NCBI GenBank assembly: GCA_003833135.1
Contig: QZLH01000228.1
Location: 38,889 to 102,888 of the forward strand
Reading direction: 5' to 3'
Origin: Oehlia diaphana
Taxonomy: Eukaryota > Glomeromycota > Glomeromycetes > Glomerales > Glomeraceae
Length of the DNA stretch: 64,000 bases
Positions 24,901 to 34,192 of this stretch are shown here, in pieces. The translations under genes and the position numbers were made by a program. The notes under the pieces are model-generated. The model saw nothing but the letters and a program-made list of their open reading frames with translations. It was not told the origin of the DNA and did no database searches. Position 1 is the stretch's first letter, and every line of letters begins with the position of its first letter.

Positions 24901-25550
24901 GTAAGAATACTATGATTTCAGCATCATCGAATTCTTATTTTTTTTAATGCAAAAAGTATATCAATTTTTTTGTGTAACTACTTGTAAATCTTATTTAAAA
25001 AAGGAAGTTGAAGTCACATGAATTTATCATCATACTATATAAATGCGAAATTTTTTTTTTTTTTTAAAAAAAAAAATTGACGTGTAGGTTCGAAATCAAA
25101 ATTTACATTAAAGAAAACTTCAATGATTTTAAACAGTGACACGATTTATTTTAAATTATTTGAGATCAATGCGAGAAAATATAGAATGAGTCGCATTATG
25201 AAAAGGTGAATTATTGTTGAGTTGCTCTAGATCTATTCTGCGATATAATATTAATAAGAATGTGAAAGTCCAAGGTGCGGGAAAGTTGAAAGGTAATTTG
25301 AAGCGTATGAACATTTTTTTTATTTAACTTATAGATTCAATATTTGAACAAAAATTCGTTTCCGATCAAATCCTATGAAATCGAAAATTTTAATATTAGC
25401 ATGTGAACTTATTTAACCTTGTAGATAAAGAAATATATTCACTAAATTCATTTATTTATTAAATTAAATACTTTGTAAATAATAATATTTATTAATTTTT
25501 AATACAGAGTTTTGAAATTAAATTAAATCTTTTAATAATTATTAGTATAC
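21965..25550. other. Long intergenic region without recognised genes
   Basis: No supportable CDS on either strand over 3.5 kb. It contains a phrase near 22485 (GGGAACGGGACCCGTTGTAA) like one at about 9640, a CCAATTGG-containing short repeat at 24661-24720, and a T-run/A-run junction at about 25051-25077. Confidence 0.45.
24661..24720. repeat. CATCCAATTGG short tandem repeat
   Basis: Four imperfect 12-13-bp units: AACATCCAATTGG, ACATCCAATTGG, GATATCCAATCGG, then GTGTCCAATTGTCC. The core CCAATTGG is palindromic. It could be a simple repeat or a cluster of protein-binding sites; nothing nearby decides. Confidence 0.6.
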
Positions 25551-25556
25551 CACGAA

Positions 25557-25792
25557 AGGTCTCATCTTAAGAATTGTCTGTATTCAGGATCCCAATAGGA
25601 CAAAATGTACATGTCAAGTTTATGTACCAGATCCAACAGCGGCAATTTATGCTGCAAATACCGCTAATGTAACAGATACTGTATTACGCTTTAGCATCAA
25701 ACGATACCATTTGGAAACGAACCTTTAAAATATGGGAAAGAGGGAACTAGATGCTAAATTGGTTTTATAGAATCGTATAATTGTAGCAGAAT
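25557..25792 (+). pseudogene. Unrecognised coding relic with DPNRTKCTCQVY
   Basis: One frame reads GLILRIVCIQDPNRTKCTCQ and then VYVPDPTAAIYAANTANVTD before the frame drifts. Shifting one base restores QTIPFGNEPLKYGKEGTRC and, past a stop, IGFIESYNC. The smooth, Asn/Asp-balanced amino-acid text across a single frameshift indicates former protein-coding sequence. The family is not recognised. Confidence 0.45.
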
Positions 25793-26486
25793 CAACTTAA
25801 TAAACCACATATTAATTCATAAATCAAAATGAAATTGGTGGATATGAACGAGGTATGCATATTATTTTTTTTTTTTAAATTATTTTTTATGTTTTAAATT
25901 TTCATCTAATTAATGACCATTGTTCTATTTCTATATTATTTTTTTTTTTTTTCTGATAGAAATTTTATTGATCATTAATTATTCTACCTTCTAACGATTA
26001 TATACCCGAATGAGAACTTTACAAAATGTTTTTTAACGGGTATTTCAATCACCATTATTCTATTATAACGATATAATTGGGAAATTATTTTGATTTATAC
26101 GTGAATTAATCCATTATTAGGATAAGGATAATACTTTAATCACGCATGTTTCGCCTTAGCTACTTTCAACCAACTGATACCAGAAATATTTTAAGCGACA
26201 TTATTTGTTTAACGGAATCTAGTTTATTATGAATTTGAAAAAGAAACTTTTACTTAGGGCAGACAAAATAACGCTAACTTTAAAATCTCCAATATTCGAT
26301 CAAAGATGACCATTGATGTTAACAAGGAAAAACTGGAATATTACCCTCTTTAATTGATGAAGATATAGCTAATACTGTACAAATCCAGTAATAAGGAGAA
26401 ATGGATCATGAGGCATTTTTTTGATCAGTTAATATATAAGTTCATTCAATTTAAATTTTTTCACAATCTCAAAAATCATTATTACA

Positions 26487-26912
26487 ATGATTAAAGTTAT
26501 TTACAAAATTCACGAAAAGAACGCTAGCAGGTTTATCGAAAAGGAAACTTGTATGAGCGTCTTTGCTGAAGACACGCAATTAGAAAGTGTCTTCACGCTC
26601 AATGCGATAACCGACGTAGAATATGCACAGATGCATAATCAGGGCAAGAACGGCAATTAATCCTATGTTTACCAAGAATGCTTTACTCACTCGTATGTAT
26701 ATAAATATTACATCACTGAGGATTGATTACGCGATACATTATATAAAGCAACTATTCGTCTTATTTGTTCTAATTTTTCTTTTGATTAGTAATTCGGGCT
26801 CAAGCAGGATATGCACCATTCCCTTCAAGAGCGCGCATTCGTTTTTAACGAACGTCAAGATTTGTTAAACGCGACTGTATTCGCATATGACGTCGTAGCG
26901 AAGAAGCAGGTA
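26487..26912 (+). pseudogene. GC-richer unrecognised coding relic
   Basis: From ATG 26487 a frame runs 57 codons: MIKVIYKIHEKNASRFIEKE and on to TDVEYAQMHNQGKNGN, then a stop at 26658-26660. Shifting one base continues with ARTAINPMFTKNALLTR. The original frame becomes readable again at 26805-26912 as QDMHHSLQERAFVFNERQD, LLNATVFAYDVVAKKQ, ending before a possible GTAGTT donor. Base composition is clearly less AT-rich than the surroundings, as expected for exons. Two stops and a frameshift suggest a pseudogene, or unrecognised introns. The family is unknown. Confidence 0.45.
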
Positions 26913-26937
26913 GTTATCAATTAATTGTATAATTTGT

Positions 26938-27560
26938 TCTTCGTTGTCAAAATGAATTTATTCTAAACAAAGACAATATTATTATTTAAGTCAGGAGACG
27001 AACATTATGAATACTTGAGTGATGTGATCGACTCTCGCAAATTTGGACTACCTTTGTGATAACAGCAAATGGACGAATCTCATACGCAAATATTATGCCA
27101 TAATTACGTAGTTTGAACCTCAATCTCAGAACAAGTTCGATTATGATTTTTTATTCATGAAATAAGATAGGAATAGCAATTAAGATATCATTTTAGTATT
27201 TAAAATATCGTTTAGGTAACGTGTAGATTAGTCTTATAATTAATTGCCTTTACATTACTTAGTTGTCAAAATGACCACAGAAGAATTTATTCTAACAAAG
27301 GCAATATTATTACTTCAAGTCAAGAGACAATGCACGATGAATACTTGAGTGATGTGAATTGACCCTTAGTTTGGATTACCTTTGTGAGCAACAGCATTTC
27401 ATACGTAAATACTATGCCAAAATTACGTAAAACTCAACAAGTTCGATCGTGATTTTTATTCGTAAACCATAAAATGGGAATAGCATGTGAGCATCATTTA
27501 AATAATATTTTAGTATCTAAATAGCGTTTAGATAGCGTGTAGATTAGTTTTGTAATTTAG
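26938..27560 (+). repeat. Tandem duplication (~300 bp) of a coding-like segment
   Basis: Copy A (about 26938-27242) and copy B (about 27243-27560) share GTTGTCAAAATGA, GAATTTATTCTAA, AAGTCA(A/G)GAGAC, ATGAATACTTGAGTGATGTG, and ACCTTTGTGA, and both end in TTTAG(G/A)TA(A/G)CGTGTAGATTAG. Both translate to related peptides: LDYLCDNSKWTNLIRKYYA in A and LDYLCEQQHFIRKYYAKIT in B, each followed by a stop. This suggests duplication of the 3' end of a gene related to the relic just upstream. Confidence 0.65.
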
Positions 27561-28971
27561 TAATTTAATTAGATTATAATAAAGTTGTTATTAAATCTAT
27601 TAAATCGGAAAAAATTTATATAATCATGTACATGATGTACAGAATATGCTTTTAATCTTTATTATTGAAATGTGATTGTGACACCACCATCAATGGATAA
27701 TCCGGATAATCCTGATAGTCCGTCATCTCATCCGTCTATCCGATCCATTTAAACATTTAAGTTTATTTGATTGCCATCATGATATTCGATCGTAATATAT
27801 AATTGGGTTAAATAATCAATCCATATGTATATTATTGAACGGGGGTCGGGGGAGTAGCTAAAAAAAAAGGAGAATCAAACGAATGTTATAATAATTTCTG
27901 GAACAGCTGATAAAACTGCTAGAATTTGCTAGAATATATTCATCTATATCGGTCACAGGGTCCTGGTGAAAATTGCCACTACGTAACTAAGGTTGCGTGC
28001 CGTAAGTATTACTATTTTGATTATTATATTTCGAATTACAACCTAAGCGAGTTGTAATATTATAAACATAAGTTGTAATTTGGTTGTAAATACTATGTTA
28101 TTGTGGTTAACTAAAAGATGATAATTCTGATTTACAACCATTACAATTACTTGATTTTTAGACTTACAACTATTTACAGCAGGCAACACTATACGTAACC
28201 CATTTTCATCCAATCATTCGGTCTCGTGACCCCACATCCAATAAAAGTCTGACGTGCATCTATAAATTTCATTTTTAATACTATCTGCTATTTTTAAATC
28301 CACTTTATTAAATTTTTCTATAAAATTTTCATACATTTTCTTATTTCACTTTTTTATATCAATTATGTATAATCATGCGATAATAAAAATATCAATTTAT
28401 GAAGATAAGGGGATTTGTACGGAGAGATAAGGAATTAGGAAATGGATTAAATGAGACGAATGGACAAATGAGATAAAGAAAAAAAAAAAGTGTGATCGAC
28501 CAAAATAAAAATAATCCATTGAGTTGATTAAAAACTGCTAGTTCCCAGTATCTCCGACATATTTAAATCTACGTGATCAAATGCATAACTATGAGCTAGT
28601 GGCGTCTTACGTTATGCAGAAAAAAACGGCGAGTTGTATTTAAAGCCCTGTTTAGCCTATAAACTAGCCTACATAAGCCGCATGCACCGCATGCACCGCA
28701 TGCATGTAACGAGTCCTTTCATAAGATACTCCTATCTTAAAAAAACTAGCAAATGTCTAGAACATATTTATATAACTTAAAAAGTAAATTGAATAATGTT
28801 ATATTGTATGCATGAATTATTAATTCATAATTTTTTAATAAACTTTATCCGAATTAAAAATTTATACATTATACAACTTAAATTGATTGATTTATTTAGT
28901 TAAAAATTCCTTAATTGTTATTTAGTCTTAATGTTTCTTATAAATCATAATTTCCATACAAAACATAGAAT
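27561..28971. other. Intergenic with 9-bp repeat at 28679-28705
   Basis: No gene was seen. TTACAACC/GGTTGTAA phrases recur on both strands at 28025-28185. Three tandem 9-bp units of CGCATGCAC lie at 28679-28705. The part just below 28972 is the presumed 3' end of the F-box gene. Confidence 0.45.
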
Positions 28972-30474
28972 TTAAGAAATCAATTCATAATATACTCCAC
29001 TATTTTTTAACACACTAACGTACTCGCTGTGTTTACATAATTTTTTAAAACTATAAATTTCTAATTTCTTTAAACTCTCTTTACAGCCCTTCAAAAAACT
29101 TTCTAGAGCCATGGCACTAAAAGGCATTTCGATCCAATGACCAATCTTTAGTACCTTGAGAGTACAAGGTAATAATCTTCCCAAATCTTCTAAAGAATCA
29201 TCCCAATCACTATGTTCATTACAAAAAAAACTAAGTACTTCCAATTGTTTACAACCGCACCAAATCGAGAATAAATCTTCGCTATTTAATCTACGTAATT
29301 TTAGGTAAGTCAGTTTTGTACAATGTTCAGATATACAATTAATTAATTTTAGTCTTTTAAGTAATGATTCATTATCATTACTACCATCTCTTATCCAAAA
29401 TATATCCAAATATCTAAGAGATGATGAAGAAGATTTTAATATTGTTAATAAGAAATCTAAATCTTCACCAAATTGACATGTTTCATATGTAAATTCTACC
29501 AAATTTGAACTATGTTTCATTGCATCACATAATAATGAACAATTTAAACATGAAGAAACTTTTAATATTTTTAAATTTTGAGATAATTTAGTTAAAGAAT
29601 TCATAGATTTTTGAGAAATTCTCCCGAAATTAAGGTTTTTAAATGATATATCGCTTAATGTAGAAATAATATGTGATTTTGATATAATTGGTTCATAATA
29701 TATCGGTTCGGTCAGATATTCCAAATCTAATGAACGTAAATTAGTTTGTGAATTTAATAGAATTTCTAATGAATCTCCTAGTTCACTTTGATAACTTTGA
29801 CAAGCATTGTTAACTCTTATATGAGTTATATTTTTTGAAACACGTGATAAAGCAAAAATTAATTCATAAACTTTAAATGGTTCATATGAATTATAGACCA
29901 TAGATGTTGAATTAATTGTAAAAGATTTAATATTATTAAAATTATAATTATTTTCATCTTTTAATAGTGTGATCATATAATCCATCATATTACAGGGTGA
30001 TACCGATAATGATCGTATTTTATTAGATTTACTACATAATAATTTTATTAATTCTTCTAGCATTAAATCACCCTCTTTTGAATATTTTTGTTGAATCTTT
30101 CTAATATCATATTTTTTTCCTTTTGATTCATTAATTAAATCGTATATACATATATCGAATCTAATTGAATCGATAACTAAATCTCTTAAAAATTCGTAAT
30201 AATCGAACATCGGTTTCTTATTAAACATAATTAATTTTATTCCTGATTCTTCTAATCTTTCAATCGATTGTTCATTTAAACATGTTAAATATGTTTTTAA
30301 AATCGATTTGAATTTTTCATGGGACATATTATAAGAAAAAGGATGTTCCCATAATATTTTAACCATTATTCTACACCATAATCTATTTACTAATAGACAT
30401 GAATGTAAATCCGCTCTCGATTCAAGATAACTAAATATTTGAGTCCAAGTTTCGGTTGATAATTGAGATTCCAT
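28972..30474 (-). CDS. F-box/LRR protein (500 aa)
   Basis: A single uninterrupted frame. The N-terminus is an F-box (residues about 4-45: LSTETWTQIFSYLESRADLH, SCLLVNRLWCRIMVKILWEH), the segment that binds Skp1 in SCF ubiquitin ligases. The rest is irregular leucine-rich repeats, for example NLKILKVSSCLNCSLLCDAM, SSLRYLDIFWIRDG, KLTYLKLRRLNSEDLF and TLKVLKIGHWIEMPF, which would recognise substrates. The start is the only ATG before the F-box and lies next to a poly(A/T) tract on its upstream side. Length is typical for the expanded F-box family of arbuscular mycorrhizal fungi. No damage is visible. The substrate is unknown. Confidence 0.9.
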   Translation of the reverse strand: MESQLSTETWTQIFSYLESRADLHSCLLVNRLWCRIMVKILWEHPFSYNMSHEKFKSILKTYLTCLNEQSIERLEESGIKLIMFNKKPMFDYYEFLRDLVIDSIRFDICIYDLINESKGKKYDIRKIQQKYSKEGDLMLEELIKLLCSKSNKIRSLSVSPCNMMDYMITLLKDENNYNFNNIKSFTINSTSMVYNSYEPFKVYELIFALSRVSKNITHIRVNNACQSYQSELGDSLEILLNSQTNLRSLDLEYLTEPIYYEPIISKSHIISTLSDISFKNLNFGRISQKSMNSLTKLSQNLKILKVSSCLNCSLLCDAMKHSSNLVEFTYETCQFGEDLDFLLTILKSSSSSLRYLDIFWIRDGSNDNESLLKRLKLINCISEHCTKLTYLKLRRLNSEDLFSIWCGCKQLEVLSFFCNEHSDWDDSLEDLGRLLPCTLKVLKIGHWIEMPFSAMALESFLKGCKESLKKLEIYSFKKLCKHSEYVSVLKNSGVYYELIS

Positions 30475-30576
30475 ATTTTTTTTTTTTTCTCGTTAACTTT
30501 TTTGAAAGAAAGGAGAGGAAAAAAAAAAAAAAAAAATGATGGGATGGAAATAACGAAAAAAAATGATGAATTTATC

Positions 30577-30642
<66 letters not shown>

Positions 30643-30716
30643 AAAAAAAAAAAAAAAAAAAATTTAAAAAAAAAAAAATTTGGGATGGAAAAAAAAAAAA
30701 AAAAAAATAAAATTTT

Positions 30717-30750
<34 letters not shown>

Positions 30751-30897
30751 GTATAAAAAGGAAGACTAATAAATTATTGTTAATGAAAACAAAGAAAAAT
30801 GGGTTCTTATTTATGGAAAAATATATTCGGCCAAACCCGGAATAATAAATTATCATGTTGTGTTTGCTAAAAAAAAAAAAAAAGGCAAGAGACAAAA
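30475..30897. repeat. Poly(A)/poly(T) low-complexity tract
   Basis: Upstream of the F-box gene lies about 280 bp made almost only of long A and T runs (30490-30760), with abrupt T-to-A junctions. It may be genuine low-complexity DNA, but homopolymers of this length are also where assemblies fail. Open frames across it encode only Phe/Lys runs and are not genes. Confidence 0.8.
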
Positions 30898-32991
30898 TTG
30901 AATCAAAAGATATATAAGACCATTGTTAAATGGATCGTCAAAAAATTTGGATTATTTAGTAATGAATTTTTAATTCAAACTGCAATTTACTATAAACATC
31001 ATTTACAATATAAAAAAATTTTGGTGGCTTGGCGAAAATCATGTGGCAGTGAAATTAAAATTAATAAAATAACAAATTTGCAAACAAAAAAATTATTTTA
31101 TCAAAACCGATAAGCGTATTCATTTTATTACAAAAATAATTATTTTATCCAATAAAAATTTGTTATTTATCCATAAAGTATAATTTAACTTTGTTATTGG
31201 ATAGTCAAAATATAAACAAAATATCAAAAAACTACGTAAACATACTTTATCTTATATTGAATCAAACAAATTAAAAATCTGTAATTTTTAATTATTCCGT
31301 AAATAACGATAAAAGATAATATTGTTTGGTAAAAAAGAATATCATTTAAGAAAAAAACATTATTTTTTTTAATTAAATATTTACAATAAACATGTAAATG
31401 ATGATGTATGACGAGATTAAATTCTTTTCTCCCCGCATATAAAATTTACGCAGATACAATATCAGAAATGACCACGGGATATAATTATCCGAATCTTTCT
31501 ATTTTGGACAAATCCAAAAAACAACTATAAACAAAAAGTAACAATAATTAAATTAACCAATAAAATCATTGTAAAAAATATTAGTCAACAAAAAATCAAA
31601 AAATGTATTATAAAAGAGATATTGTTGATTAAAAATTTTCGGAGTCCAGGAATAAATTTATGGCTCAGCCAAAAAAAAAAAAAAAAAAATTTAACATCAG
31701 CCTGCTTTGCATAATGCACACATGTACATAATGCCAGGTGTTTAATAGTTTCGAACTGGTATTATCCAATAAAAGAAATGACCTACATGTGATCTTCTAG
31801 ATCCATCACTCCAACTTTGGGTCTTTCCTTTTATGTATTCTTCTAATAAAATTCGATGGTGGAACCATTTTGTACAAATATATTCAAAACAAAAGTTATT
31901 TTTTTTTTATTCATATGTTAATGCTTAAATAATATTTGATAATTCCTTCAGTTGAACTCTTATCTGCAGTTGTAAAGTTTTTCCATTTCCGAGACCAAAT
32001 TTTTTTTTTAAAAAAAAAAAAAAGATCTCGGAAGGGTTGCATTCTGAAAGCTTATTAATGAATAAGATCGACAAAATCACAAAATTCCCCTTTTTTATTA
32101 TTAAAGGAAAAAAGGAAAAAGGAAAAAGGAAAGGATTGATAGTAGATCTTGATCAGAATATCAAAAAATGGTTGATATTCTTTACAAACAATGTAGATAA
32201 ATAATAATGATAATTGCGCTTTTCAAAGAATAATAGTGTACAAAAAGTTGGCTTTTAGATGATTATGAATATAACTTAATTAAATAATTATTTACCAAAA
32301 ACTATCCAACTATCTGTATTCATTTATAATATAAGTTCGTATTCATATCCTTAGAAATAATAAAATAGTATAATATATTATTAGTATATATCCCCTACTC
32401 CCACCCCTTGAAATTCTATAAATTATATAGAATGTACAGATGTAGTACATTAATTTTTGTTATGACGTAATAATGTATTATTCACGTGAACTTAATGGGA
32501 ATATGATTGGCGATTCCTGGAACACAAGTAATTTCTTATTGAAATTACCAGTTATTCCCAAAGGTAGAAACCATATGGACTCCTTCCTTGTACAATTTTT
32601 GTACATATCTGCGTACATCTGCTTGACCATTTTAATCATCTTTAAAATTAAACTGCTTAAAATCAGATGTACAGCATGTAAATTTTGCCTTTTGAATTGA
32701 AATTTTAATTAGTTTTCCAGGGGAATAAATTAATAAATTTATCATTAATAAACTTTGGCTTACAAGAAATTTTTAAATAATTTTTACCGTACAAGATTTG
32801 TCGGCTGAAAGAATCTTATGTGATTGGCGAATGTGGGGCAGTGTAACTATACACATCCGAATTTGCAACCGAATTTGTTTTCTTGGAAACTTTATCGAGT
32901 GTACTTGTTCCAGCAATTGTACAAATTATCTCGAGAATTTTTATCTTTCTCTAGAGTGACTGTTACTTTCCTTTTATTTATATACATAAAT
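30898..32991. other. Intergenic region between F-box gene and CH-kinase gene
   Basis: An open frame at 30898-31113 (71 codons, Lys/Ile-rich, no recognisable motif) is too weak to call. A hairpin at about 31985-32035 pairs TTCCGAGA with TCTCGGAA around a T-run/A-run loop. The 600 bp before 32992 should hold the kinase promoter. In it GTACATCTG (near 32609) and CAGATGTAC (near 32436 and 32665) occur as inverted copies, which could be binding sites. Confidence 0.4.
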
Positions 32992-34155
32992 ATGACTTCA
33001 GAACTTTCGTTAGTTACTGTAAAACCGAACCGTATTATTGTTCAAAAATCTAGAAAACCTTCAATCAGTACAGATCGTTTGTTCGAATCTCTTCGGGAGG
33101 AACGATATTCTAGTAATCAGAAAGCTGCAAGAGAATTTATTGAACAAACATTAGGTTCCAAATTATCCGGAAATGACTTGCATGAGATTCTTAAAGACGG
33201 TGTTTTATTATGCAGGTATGTTACCAATAAAATATATATTATTAATGTTGTCCATTAAATAAGTAACATTAGATCAAAAATTTTATTAAATAATTAAATA
33301 TAATTAATATAATAATCATTGTTTTATTTTTATTATTATTCAATTACAATTTTTTAAAGTTTAATGAATAAATTACAACCAGATGTTATACCACAAATTA
33401 GTCGTAAAGATTTGCCTTTTGTAAAGGTATGAATTATTTTTATACGAAAAAAAAAAGAGAAAAAAAATATTTTTTTTGAATTAATTTAATTGATTATTCA
33501 CATTATTTATTTAAGTAAGTTTTATTATTATTATTTTTTTTTTTTTTAATCAAGATGGAAAATATCAGTAATTTTTTGAACGCGGCTCGTAAGGTATATA
33601 TATATATATTTTTTATTACTATTATTTTCTTTTATATACATATATATATATATAATTTCCGTAAACTTTATTAACCCAATTGTATAATCATTTTCTAGTT
33701 TGGGCTACATTCTTCGGATTTGTTTCAAACTGTTGATTTGTTTGAAGGAAAACATATGGAGAGGGTGCGTTTAAAATAAATTATTCATTGTATGTTAATT
33801 CTTTAAAAATATTAAATTCATTATATTAATTATATTAATTCATCCTTTGTTCGAATATAATTATAGGTGGTAGCTACAATATTAGCAATTGAGCGCGCTG
33901 TTGAAGGGAAATATGTTCGTCGTAATTCTGATGTTTCAATTGAGCAACCAATATTTGATAAATTTAAAGATTTAAACATTAAACAAACTGAAACATCAGA
34001 TTCAATTAAAGTGACAAAGTCGGAAAAATTAAATGTGAGCGAGATATCTAATAGTAATATCAACAACAATATTAATAATAACAATAATAATAATGACAAT
34101 AACAATAACAATGACAATAACAATAACAATAACAATAATAACAATTACAATAAAA

Positions 34156-34192
<37 letters not shown>

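Noticed and set aside
30898..31113. 71-codon Lys/Ile-rich plus frame, considered as an HMG or homeobox-like exon
   Set aside because: The expected conserved residues of those domains are absent.
32824..32991. Upstream extension of the CH-kinase frame
   Set aside because: The frame is open upstream of the ATG at 32992 but has no earlier ATG, and the extra residues are unlike the family. The first ATG was used.
33830..34144. 104-codon Leu-rich minus frame
   Set aside because: It is the antisense reading of the Asn/Asp repeat tract in the kinase exon; the plus strand has the spliced, domain-bearing gene.
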